A stretch of 64,000 nt of DNA from Fallopia convolvulus (Eukaryota; Streptophyta; Magnoliopsida; Caryophyllales; Polygonaceae), in assembly GCA_964016875.1 (NCBI GenBank), contig OZ024735.1:8727338-8791337 (forward strand), written 5' to 3'. The notes under the pieces are model-generated. The model was not told the DNA's origin, did no database searches, and saw only the letters and a list, made by a program, of their open reading frames with translations. The translations under genes and the position numbers were made by a program. Positions within the stretch are counted from its first letter, which is position 1. Every line of letters begins with the position of its first letter. Positions 46,301-59,000 of the stretch are shown piece by piece.

Positions 46301-49300
46301 TTCTAGCTTGGATGGACTAGAATGTGCCGAAGAAAAAACTTTTATAAAGACACATCGACCATACGACCGTTTAGGACATTTTCGGGAAGAGTCTTGGATT
46401 GAGGATGAATGGTACGAAGATTTTCGTACCAGAACTCTTGCGAGTTTTTTCCGTTTTTTGGCTTGGATGTCCTAGTTGGGGCCTAAGAAAAACATTTTGT
46501 AAAGACACATTCGACCGTACCACCGTTTAGGGCATTTTCGAGAAGGGTCTTGGTTTAAGGCTGAATGGTACGAAAATCTTCGTACCTGAACTTTTGCGAG
46601 TTTTTTCCGTTTTTTGGCTTGGATGTCCTAGTTGGGGCCTAAGAAAAACATTTTGTAAAGACACATTCGACCGTACCACCGTTTAGGGCATTTTCGGGAA
46701 TGGTCTTGGTTTGAGGCTGAATGGTACGAAGATTTTCGTACCTGAACTTTTGCGAGTTTTTTCCGTTTTTTTGTCTTGGATTTGTTAGTTGGGGCCTAAG
46801 AAAAACATTTTGTAAAGACACATTCGAGCGTTGAACCGTTTAGGGCATTTTCGGGAAGTGTCTTGGTTTGAGGCTGAATGGTACGAAGATTTTCGTACCT
46901 GAACTTTTGCAAGTTTTTTCCGTTTTTTTGTCTTGGATGTGCTAGTTGGGGCCTAAGAAAAAGATTTTGTAAAGACACATTCGACCGTTGAACCGTTTAG
47001 GGCATTTTCGGAATGGGTGTAGGTTTGAGGTCAAATGGTACGAAGATTTTCACACCAGAACTTTTGCGAGTTTTTTTCCCTTTTTTGGCTTGGATAGACT
47101 AGCATGGGCCTAAGAAAAACCTTTTGCAAAGACACATTCAACCGTACAACCGTTTAGGGCATTTTCGGAAAGGGTCTTGGTTTGAGGATGAATGGTACGA
47201 AGATTTTCGTACCAGAACTCTTGCGAGTTTTTTTCCATTTTTTGGCTTGGATAGACTAGCGTGGGCCTAAGAAAAACCTTTTGTAAAGACACATTCGACC
47301 GTACAACCGTTTAGGGCATTTTCAGGAAGGGTCTTGGTTTACGGTTGAATGGTACGAAAATCTTCGTACCTGAACTTTTGCGAGTTTTTTCCGTTTTTTT
47401 GCTTGGATGTGCTAGTTGGGGCCTAAGAAAAATATTTTGTAAAGACACATTCGACCGTTCCACCGTTTAGGGCATTTTCGGGAATGGTCTTGGTTTGAGG
47501 ATGAATGGGACGAAGATTTTCGTACCTGAACTTTTGCGAGTTATTTCCGTTTTTTTCTCTTGGATTTGCTAGTTGGGGCCTAAGAAAAACATTTTGTAAA
47601 GACACATTCGAACGTTGAACCGTTTAGGGCATTTTCGGGAAGTGTCTTGGTTTGAGGCTGAATGGTACGAAGATTTTCGTACCTGAACTTTTGCGAGTTT
47701 TTTCCGTTTTTTTGTCTTGGATGTGCTAGTTGGGGCCTAAGAAAAATATTTTGTAAAGACACATTCGACCGTTGAACCGTTTAGGGCATTTTCGGAATGG
47801 GTGTAGGAATGGGTGTAGGTTTGAGGTCAAATGGTACGAAGATTTTCGCACCAGAACTTTTGCGAGTTTTTTTCCGTTTTTTTGTTTGGATAGACTAGCA
47901 TGGGCCTAAGAATAACCTTTTGTAAAGACATATTCAACCGTACAATCGTTTAGGGCATTTTCGAGAAGAGTCTTGGTTTGAGGATGAATGGTACGAAGAT
48001 TTTCGTACCAGAACTTTTGCGAGTTTTTTTCCGTTTTTTGGCTTGGATAGACTAGCATGGGCCTAAGAAAAACCTTTTGTAAAGACACATTCAACCATAC
48101 AACCGTTTAGGGCTTTTTCGGAAAGGGACTTGGTTTGAGGATGAATGGTACGAAGATTTTCGTACCAGAACTCTTGCGAGTTTTCTTCCATTTTTTGGCT
48201 TGGATAGACTACCATGGGCCTAAGAAAAATCTTTTGTAAAGACACATTCGACCGTACAACCGTTTAGGGCATTTTCGGGAAGAGTTTTGGTTTACGGTTG
48301 AATGGTACGAAAATCTTCGTACCTGAACTTTTGCGAGTTTTTTCCGTTTTTTGGCTTGAATGTGCTAGTTGGGGCCTAAGAAAAACATTTTGTAAAGACA
48401 CATTCGACCGTACCACCGTTTAGGGCATTTTCGGGAAGGGTCTTGGTTTGAGGCTGAATGGTACAAAGATTTTCGTACCAGAACTTTTGCGTGTTTTTTC
48501 CGTTTTTTCTTGGATGTGCTAGTTGGGGCCTAAGAAAAACATTTTGTAAAGACACATTCGACCGTACCACCGTTTAGGGCATTTTCGGGAATGGTCTTGG
48601 TTTGAGGCTGAATGGTACGAAGATTTTCGTATCTGAACTTTTGCGATTTTTTTCCGTTTTTTTGTCTTGGATTTGTTAGTTGGGGCCTAAGAAAAACATT
48701 TTGTAAAGACACATTCGAACGTCGAACCGTTTAGGGCACTTTCAGAATGGGTGTAGGTTTGAGGTCAAATGGTAAGAAGATTTTCGTACGAGAACTTTTG
48801 CGAGTTTTTTTCCGTTTTCTGGCTTGGATGGACTAGCATGGGCCTAAGAAAAATCTTTTATAAAGACACATTCGACCGTACGACAGTTTAGAGCATTTTC
48901 GGGAAGGGTCTTGGTTTGAGGCTGAATGGTACGAAGATTTTCGTACCAGAACTTTTGCGAGTTTTTTCCGTTTTTTTATCTTGGATGTGCTAGTTGGTGC
49001 CTATGAATAACATTTTGTAAAGACACATTCGACCGTTGAACCGTTTATGGCATTTTCGCAATGGGTGTAGGTTTGAGGTAAAATGGTACGAAGATTTTCG
49101 TAACAGAACTTTTGCGAGTTTTTTTCTGTTTTTTGCTTGGATGGACTAGCATGGGCCTAAGAAAAACCTTTTTTAAAGACACATTCGACCGTACAACCGT
49201 TTAGGGAATTTTCGGGAAGGGTCTTGGTTTGAGGCTGAATGGTACGAAGATTAAATCTTCGTACCAAAACTTTTGCAAGTTTTTACCGTTTTTTTGTCTT

Positions 49301-50000
49301 GGATGTGCTAGTTGGGGCCTAAGAAAAACATTTTGTAACGACACATTCGACCGTACAACCGTTTAGGGCATTTTCGGGAAGTGTCTTTGTTTGAGGCTGA
49401 ATGGTACGAAGATTTTCGTACCTGAACTTTTGCGAGATTTTTCCGTTTTTTTGTCTTGGATGTGGTAGTTGGGTTCTAAGAAAAAAATTTTGTAAAGACA
49501 CATTCGACCGTTGAACCGTTTAAGGCATTTTCGGAATGGGTGTAGGTTTGAGGTCAAATGGTACGAAGATTTTCGCACCAGAATTTTTGCGAGTTTTTTT
49601 CCGTTTTTTTGCTTGGATAGACTAGCATGGGCCTAAGAATAACCTTTTGTAAAGACATATTCAACCGTACAATCGTTTAGGGCATTTTCGAGAAGAGTCT
49701 TGGTTTGAGGATGAATGGTACGAAGATTTTCGTACCAGTACTTTAGCGAGTTTTTTTCCGTTTTTTGGCTTGGATAGACCAGCATGGGCCTAAGAAAAAC
49801 CTTTTGTAAAAACACATTCGACCGTACGACAGTTTAGGGCATTTTCGGGAAGGGTCTTGGTTTGAGGCTGAATGGTACGAAGATTTTCGTACCAGAACTT
49901 TTGCGAGTTTTTTCCGTTTTTTTATCTTGGATGTGCTAGTTGGTGCCTATGAAAAACATTTTGTAAAGACACATTCGACCGTTGAACCGTTTATGGCATT
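43301..50000. repeat. Mosaic satellite without a regular HOR
   Basis: About 43 monomers of mixed classes with several short shared segments but no constant period. Examples are 39509-39740 matched near 43656-43880, 41450-41640 matched near 44930-45120, and the GCCTAAGAATAACC monomer at 42402, 47917 and 49631. No gene or foreign DNA is seen. Confidence 0.8.
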
Positions 50001-53000
50001 TTCGCAATGGGTGTAGGTTTGAGGTAAAATGGTACGAAGATTTTCGTACCAGAACTTTTGCGAGTTTTTTTCTGTTTTATGCTTGGATGGACTAGCATGG
50101 GCCTAAGAAAAACCTTTTTTAAAGACACATTCGACCGTACAACCGTGTAGGGCATTTTCGGGAAGGGTCTTGTTTAAGGATGAATGGTACGAAGATTTTC
50201 GTAGTAGAACTTTTGCGAGTTTTTTTTCCGTTTTTTGGCTTGGATAGACTAGCATGGGCCTAAGAAAAACATTTTGTAAAGACACATTCAACCGTATAAC
50301 CATTTAGGGCATTTTCGGGAAGGTTCTTGTTTTGAGGATGAATGGTACGAAGATTTTCGTACCAGAACTTTTGCGAGTTTTTTTCCGTTTTTTGGCTTGG
50401 ATAGACTGGCATGGGCCATAGAAAAACCTTTTGTAAAGACACATTCGACCGTACAACCGTGTAGGGCATTTTCGGGAAGGGTCTTTGTTTAAGAATGAAT
50501 GGTACGAAAATCTTCGTACCAGAACTTTTGCGAGTTTTTTTCGTTTTGTTTGTCTTGGATGTGCTAGTTTGGGCCTAAGAAAAATATTTTGTAACGACAC
50601 ATGCGACCGTTGAACCGTTTAGGGCTTTTTCAGGAAGGGTCTTGGTTTGAGGCTGAATGGTACGAAGATTTTCGTACCAGAACTTTTGCGAGTTTTTTCC
50701 GTTTTTTGTCTTGGATGTGCTAGTTTGGGCCTAAGAAAAACATTTTGTAAAGACACATTCGACCGTACAACCGTTTAGGGCATTTTCGGGAAGTGTCTTG
50801 GTTTGAGGCTGAATGGTACGAAGATTTTCGTACCTGAACTTTTGCGAGTTTTTTCCGTTTTTTTGTCTTGGATGTGCTAGTTGGTGCCTAAGAAAAACAT
50901 TTTGTAAAGACACCTTTGACCGTTGAACCGTTTATGGCATTTTCGGAATGGGTGTAGGTTTGAGGTAAAATGGTACGAAGATTTTCGTACCAGAACTTTT
51001 GCGAGTTTTTTTCTATTTTTTGCTTGGATGGACTAGCATGGGCCTAAGAAAAAACTTTTTTAAAGACACATTCGACCGTACAACCGTTTAGGGCATTTTC
51101 GGGAAGGGTCTTGGTTTGAGGCTGAACGGTACGAAGATTTTCGTACCTGAACTTTTGCGAGTTTTTTCCGTTTTTTTGTCTTGGATGTGCTAGTTGGGGC
51201 CTAAGAAAAACATTTTGTAAAGACACATTCGACCGTTGAACCGTTTAGGGCATTTTCGGAATGGGTGTAGGTTTGAGGTCAAATGGTACGAAGATTTTCG
51301 CACCAGAACTTTTGCGAGTTTTTTTCCGTTTTTTGGCTTGGATAGACTAGCATGGGCCTAAGAAAAACCTTTTGTAATGACACATTCAACCGTACAACCG
51401 TTTAGGGCATTTTCGGAAAGGGTCTTGGTTTGAGGATGAATTGTACGAAGATTTTCGTACCAGAACTCTTGCGAGTTTTTTTCCGTTTTTTGGCTTGGAT
51501 AGACTAGCATGGGCCTAAGAAAAACCTTTTGTAAAGACACATTCGACCGTACAACCGCTTAGGGCATTTTCAGGAAGGGTCTTGGTTTAAGGCTGAATGG
51601 TACGAAGATTTTCGTACCAGAACTTTTGCGAGTTTTTTCCGTTTTTTTGTCTTGGATGTGCTAGTTGGGGCCTAAGAAAAACATTTTGTAACGACACATT
51701 CGACCGTACAACCGTTACGGGCATTTTCGGGAAGTGTCTTGGTTTGAGGCTGAATGGTACGAAGATTTTCGTACCTGAACTTTTGCAAGTTTTTTTCGTT
51801 TTTTTGTCTTGGATGTGCTAGTTGGGGCCTAAGAAAAACATTTTGTAAAGACACATTCGACCGTTGAACCGTTTAGGGCATTTTCGCAATGGGTGTAGGT
51901 TTGAGGTAAAATGGTACGAAGATTTTCGTACTAGAACTTTTGCGAGTTTTTTTCTGTTTTATGCTTGGATGGACTAGCATGGGCCTAAGAAAAACCTTTT
52001 TTAAAGACACATTCGACCGTACAACCGTGTAGGGCATTTTCGGGAAGGGTCTTGTTTAAGGATGAATGGTACGAAGATTTTCGTAGTAGAACTTTTGCGA
52101 GTTTTTTTTCCGTTTTTTGGCTTGGATAGACTAGCATGGGCCTAAGAAAAACATTTTGTAAAGATACATTCAACCGTATAACCATTTAGGGCATTTTCGG
52201 GAAGGTTCTTGTTTTGAGGATGAATGGTACGAAGATTTTCGTACCAGAACTTTTGCGAGTTTTTTTCCGTTTTTTGGCTTGGATAGACTGGCATGGGCCT
52301 AAGAAAAACCTTTTGTAAAGACACATTCGACCGTACAACCGTGTAGGGCATTTTCGGGAAGGGTCTTTGTTTAAGAATGAATGGTACGAAAATCTTCGTA
52401 CCAGAACTTTTGCGAGTTTTTTTCGTTTTGTTTGTCTTGGATGTGCTAGTTGGGGCCTAAGAAAAACATTTTGTAACGACACATGCGACCGTTGAACCGT
52501 TTAGGGCATTTTCAGGAAGGGTCTTGGTTTGAGGCTGAATGGTACGAAGATTTTCGTACCAGAAATTTTGCGAGTTTTTTCCGTTTTTTGTCTTGGATGT
52601 GCTAGTTTGGGCCTAAGCAAAACATTTTGTAAAGACACATTCGACCGTACAACCGTTTAGGGCATTTTCGGGAAAAGTGTCTTGGTTTGAGGCTGAATGG
52701 TACGAAGATTTTCGTACCTGAACTTTTGCGAGTTTTTTCCTTTTTTTTGTCTTGGATGTGCTAGTTGGTGCCTAAGAAAAACATTTTGTGAAGACACCTT
52801 TGACCGTTGAACCGTTTATGGCATTTTCGGAATGGGTGTAGGTTTGAGGTAAAATGGTACGAAGATTTTCGTACCAGAACTTTTGCGAGTTTTTTTCTGT
52901 TTTTTGCTTGGATGGACTAGCATGGGCCTAAGAAAAAACTTTTTTAAAGACACATTCGACCGTACAACCGTTTAGGGCATTTTCGGGAAGGGTCTTGGTT

Positions 53001-56000
53001 TGAGGCTGAACGGTACGAAGATTTTCGTACCTGAACTTTTGCGAGTTTTTTCCGTTTTTTTGTCTTGGATGTGCTAGTTGGGGCCTAAGAAAAACATTTT
53101 GTAAAGACACATTCGACCGTTGAACCGTTTAGGGCATTTTCGGAATGGGTGTAGGTTTGAGGTCAAATGGTACGAAGATTTTCGCACCAGAACTTTTGCG
53201 AGTTTTTTTCCGTTTTTTGGCTTGGATAGACTAGCATGGGCCTAAGAAAAACCTTTTGTAATGACACATTCAACCGTACAACCGTTTAGGGCATTTTCGG
53301 AAAGGGTCTTGGTTTGAGGATGAATTGTACGAAGATTTTCGTACCAGAACTCTTGCGAGTTTTTTTCCGTTTTTTGGCTTGGATAGACTAGCATGGGCCT
53401 AAGAAAAACCTTTTGTAAAGACACATTCGACCGTACAACCGCTTAGGGCATTTTCAGGAAGGGTCTTGGTTTAAGGCTGAATGGTACCAAGATTTTCGTA
53501 CCTGAACTTTTGCGAGTTTTTTCCGTTTTTTTGTCTTGGATGTGCTAGTTGGGGCCTAAGAAAAACATTTTGTAATGACACATTCGACCGTACAACCGTT
53601 TAGGGAATTTTCGGGAAGTGTCTTGGTTTGAGGCTGAATGGTACGAAGATTTTCGTACCTGAACTTTTGCAAGTTTTTTCCGTTTTTTTGTCTTGGATGT
53701 GCTAGTTGGGGCCTAAGAAAAACATTTTGTAAGGACACATTCGACCGTTGAACCGTTTAGGGCATTTTCGCAATGGGTGTAGGTTTGAGGTAAAATGGTA
53801 CGAAGATTTCGTACTAGAACTTTTGCGAGTTTTTTTCTGTTTTATGCTTGGATGGACTAGCATGGGCCTAAGAAAAACCTTTTTTAAAGACACATTCGAC
53901 CGTACAACCATTTAGGGCATTTTCGGGAAGGGTCTTGTTTAAGGATGAATGGTACGAAGATTTTCGTAGTTGAACTTTTGCGAGTTTTTTTTCCGTTTTT
54001 TGGCTTGGATAGACTAGCATGGGCCTAAGAAAAACATTTTGTAAAGACACATTCAACCGTATAACCATTTAGGGCATTTTCGGGAAGGTTCTTGTTTTAA
54101 GGATGAATGGTACGAAGATTTTCGTACCAGAACTTTTGCGAGTTTTTTTCCGTTTTTTGGCTTGGATAGACTGGCTTGGGCCTAAGAAAAACCTTTTGTA
54201 AAGACACATTCGACCGTACAACCGTGTAGGGCATTTTCGGGAAGGGTCTTTGTTTAAGAATGAATGGTACGAAAATCTTCGTACCAGAACTTTTGCGAGT
54301 TTTTTCGTTTTGTTTGTCTTGGATGTGCTAGTTGGGGCCTAAGAAAAACATTTTGTAACGACACATGCGACCGTTGAACCGTTTAGGGCATTTTCAGGAA
54401 GGGTCTTGGTTTGAGGCTGAATGGTACGAAGATTTTCGTACCAGAACTTTTGCGAGTTTTTTCCGTTTTTTGTCTTGGATGTGCTAGTTTGGGCCTAAGA
54501 AAAACATTTTGTAAAGACACATTCGACCGTTGAACCGTTTATGGCATTTTAGGAATGGGTGTAGGTTTGATGTAAAATGGTACGAAGATTTTTCGTACCA
54601 GAACTTTTGCGAGTTTTTTTCTGTTTTTTGCTTGGATGGACTAGCATGGGCCTAAGAAAAAACTTTTTTAAAGACACATTCGACCGTACAACCGTTTAGG
54701 GCATTTTCGGAAAGGGTCTTGGTTTGAGGCTGAATGGTACGAAGATTTTCGTACCTGAACTTTTGCGAGTTTTTTCCGTTTTTTTGTCTTGGATGTGCTA
54801 GTTGGGGCCTAAGAAAAACATTTTGTAAAGACACATTCGACCGTTGAACCGTTTAGGGCATTTTCGGAATGGGTGTAGGTTTGAGGTCAAATGGTACGAA
54901 GATTTTCGCACCAGAACTTTTGCGAGTTTTTTTCCGTTTTTTGGCTTGGATAGACTAGCATGGGCCTAAGAAAAACCTTTTGTAATGACACATTCAACCG
55001 TACAACCGTTTAGGGCATTTTCGGAAAGGGTCTTGGTTTGAGGATGAATTGTACGAAGATTTTCGTACCAGAACTCTTGCGAGTTTTTTTCCTTTTTTGG
55101 CTTGGATAGACTAGCATGGGCCTAAGAAAAACCTTTTGTAATGACACATTCAACCGTACAACCGTTTAGGGCATTTTCGGAAAGGGTCTTGGTTTGAGGA
55201 TGAATTGTACGAAGATTTTCGTACCAGAACTCTTGCGAGTTTTTTTCCGTTTTTTGGCTTGGATAGACTAGCATGGGCCTAAGAAAAACCTTTTGTAAAG
55301 ACACATTCGACCGTACAACCGCTTAGGGCATTTTCAGGAAGGGTCTTGGTTTAAGGCTGAATGGTACCAAGATTTTCGTACCTGAACTTTTGCGAGTTTT
55401 TTCCGTTTTTTTGTCTTGGATGTGCTAGTTGGGGCCTAAGAAAAACATTTTGTAATGACACATTCGACCGTACAACCGTTTAGGGAATTTTCGGGAAGTG
55501 TCTTGGTTTGAGGCTGAATGGTACGAAGATTTTCGTACCTGAACTTTTGCAAGTTTTTTCCGTTTTTTTGTCTTGGATGTGCTAGTTGGGGCCTAAGAAA
55601 AACATTTTGTAAGGACACATTCGACCGTTGAACCGTTTAGGGCATTTTCGCAATGGGTGTAGGTTTGAGGTAAAATGGTACGAAGATTTTCGTACTAGAA
55701 CTTTTGCGAGTTTTTTTCTGTTTTATGCTTGGATGGACTAGCATGGGCCTAAGAAAAACCTTTTTTAAAGACACATTCGACCGTACAACCGTGTAGGGCA
55801 TTTTCGGGAAGGGTCTTGTTTAAGGATGAATGGTACGAAGATTTTCGTAGTAGAACTTTTGCGAGTTTTTTTTCCGTTTTTTGGCTTGGATAGACTAGCA
55901 TGGGCCTAAGAAAAACATTTTGTAAAGATACATTCAACCGTATAACCATTTAGGGCATTTTCGGGAAGGTTCTTGTTTTGAGGATGAATGGTACGAAGAT

Positions 56001-59000
56001 TTTCGTACCAGAACTTTTGCGAGTTTTTTTCCGTTTTTTGGCTTGGATAGACTGGCATGGGCCTAAGAAAAACCTTTTGTAAAGACACATTCGACCGTAC
56101 AACCGTGTAGGGCATTTTCGGGAAGGGTCTTTGTTTAAGAATGAATGGTACGAAAATCTTCGTACCAGAACTTTTGCGAGTTTTTTTCGTTTTGTTTGTC
56201 TTGGATGTGCTAGTTGGGGCCTAAGAAAAACATTTTGTAACGACACATGCGACCGTTGAACCGTTTAGGGCATTTTCAGGAAGGGTCTTGGTTTGAGGCT
56301 GAATGGTACGAAGATTTTCGTACCAGAAATTTTGCGAGTTTTTTCCGTTTTTTGTCTTGGATGTGCTAGTTTGGGCCTAAGCAAAACATTTTGTAAAGAC
56401 ACATTCGACCGTACAACCGTTTAGGGCATTTTCGGGAAGTGTCTTGGTTTGAGGCTGAATGGTACGAAGATTTTCGTACCTGAACTTTTGCGAGTTTTTT
56501 CCTTTTTTTTGTCTTGGATGTGCTAGTTGGTGCCTAAGAAAAACATTTTGTGAAGACACCTTTGACCGTTGAACCGTTTATGGCATTTTCGGAATGGGTG
56601 TAGGTTTGAGGTAAAATGGTACGAAGATTTTCGTACCAGAACTTTTGCGAGTTTTTTTCTGTTTTTTGCTTGGATGGACTAGCATGGGCCTAAGAAAAAA
56701 CTTTTTTAAAGACACATTCGACCGTACAACCGTTTAGGGCATTTTCGGGAAGGGTCTTGGTTTGAGGCTGAACGGTACGAAGATTTTCGTACCTGAACTT
56801 TTGCGAGTTTTTTCCGTTTTTTTGTCTTGGATGTGCTAGTTGGGGCCTAAGAAAAACATTTTGTAAAGACACATTCGACCGTTGAACCGTTTAGGGCATT
56901 TTCGGAATGGGTGTAGGTTTGAGGTCAAATGGTACGAAGATTTTCGCACCAGAACTTTTGCGAGTTTTTTTCCGTTTTTTGGCTTGGATAGACTAGCATG
57001 GGCCTAAGAAAAACCTTTTGTAATGACACATTCAACCGTACAACCGTTTAGGGCATTTTCGGAAAGGGTCTTGGTTTGAGGATGAATTGTACGAAGATTT
57101 TCGTACCAGAACTCTTGCGAGTTTTTTTCCGTTTTTTGGCTTGGATAGACTAGCATGGGCCTAAGAAAAACCTTTTGTAAAGACACATTCGACCGTACAA
57201 CCGCTTAGGGCATTTTCAGGAAGGGTCTTGGTTTAAGGCTGAATGGTACCAAGATTTTCGTACCTGAACTTTTGCGAGTTTTTTCCGTTTTTTTGTCTTG
57301 GATGTGCTAGTTGGGGCCTAAGAAAAACATTTTGTAATGACACATTCGACCGTACAACCGTTTAGGGAATTTTCGGGAAGTGTCTTGGTTTGAGGCTGAA
57401 TGGTACGAAGATTTTCGTACCTGAACTTTTGCAAGTTTTTTCCGTTTTTTTGTCTTGGATGTGCTAGTTGGGGCCTAAGAAAAACATTTTGTAAGGACAC
57501 ATTCGACCGTTGAACCGTTTAGGGCATTTTCGCAATGGGTGTAGGTTTGAGGTAAAATGGTACGAAGATTTCGTACTAGAACTTTTGCGAGTTTTTTTCT
57601 GTTTTATGCTTGGATGGACTAGCATGGGCCTAAGAAAAACCTTTTTTAAAGACACATTCGACCGTACAACCATTTAGGGCATTTTCGGGAAGGGTCTTGT
57701 TTAAGGATGAATGGTACGAAGATTTTCGTAGTTGAACTTTTGCGAGTTTTTTTTCCGTTTTTTGGCTTGGATAGACTAGCATGGGCCTAAGAAAAACATT
57801 TTGTAAAGACACATTCAACCGTATAACCATTTAGGGCATTTTCGGGAAGGTTCTTGTTTTAAGGATGAATGGTACGAAGATTTTCGTACCAGAACTTTTG
57901 CGAGTTTTTTTCCGTTTTTTGGCTTGGATAGACTGGCATGGGCCTAAGAAAAACCTTTTGTAAAGACACATTCGACCGTACAACCGTGTAGGGCATTTTC
58001 GGGAAGGGTCTTTGTTTAAGAATGAATGGTACGAAAATCTTCGTACCAGAACTTTTGCGAGTTTTTTTCGTTTTGTTTGTCTTGGATGTGCTAGTTGGGG
58101 CCTAAGAAAAACATTTTGTAACGACACATGCGACCGTTGAACCGTTTAGGGCATTTTCAGGAAGGGTCTTGGTTTGAGGCTGAATGGTACGAAGATTTTC
58201 GTACCAGAACTTTTGCGAGTTTTTTCCGTTTTTTGTCTTGGATGTGCTAGTCTGGGCCTAAGAAAAACATTTTGTAAAGACACATTCGACCGTTGAACCG
58301 TTTATGGCATTTTAGGAATGGGTGTAGGTTTGATGTAAAATGGTACGAAGATTTTTCGTACCAGAACTTTTGCGAGTTTTTTTCTGTTTTTTGCTTGGAT
58401 GGACTAGCATGGGCCTAAGAAAAAACTTTTTTAAAGACACATTCGACCGTACAACCGTTTAGGGCATTTTCGGGAAGGGTCTTGGTTTGAGGCTGAATGG
58501 TACGAAGATTTTCGTACCTGAACTTTTGCGAGTTTTTTCCGTTTTTTTGTCTTGGATGTGCTAGTTGGGGCCTAAGAAAAACATTTTGTAAAGACACATT
58601 CGACCGTTGAACCGTTTAGGGCATTTTCGGAATGGGTGTAGGTTTGAGGTCAAATGGTACGAAGATTTTCGCACCAGAACTTTTGCGAGTTTTTTTCCGT
58701 TTTTTGGCTTGGATAGACTAGCATGGGCCTAAGAAAAACCTTTTGTAATGACACATTCAACCGTACAACCGTTTAGGGCATTTTCGGAAAGGGTCTTGGT
58801 TTGAGGATGAATTGTACGAAGATTTTCGTACCAGAACTCTTGCGAGTTTTTTTCCGTTTTTTGGCTTGGATAGACTAGCATGGGCCTAAGAAAAACCTTT
58901 TGTAATGACACATTCAACCGTACAACCGTTTAGGGCATTTTCGGAAAGGGTCTTGGTTTGAGGATGAATTGTACGAAGATTTTCGTACCAGAACTCTTGC

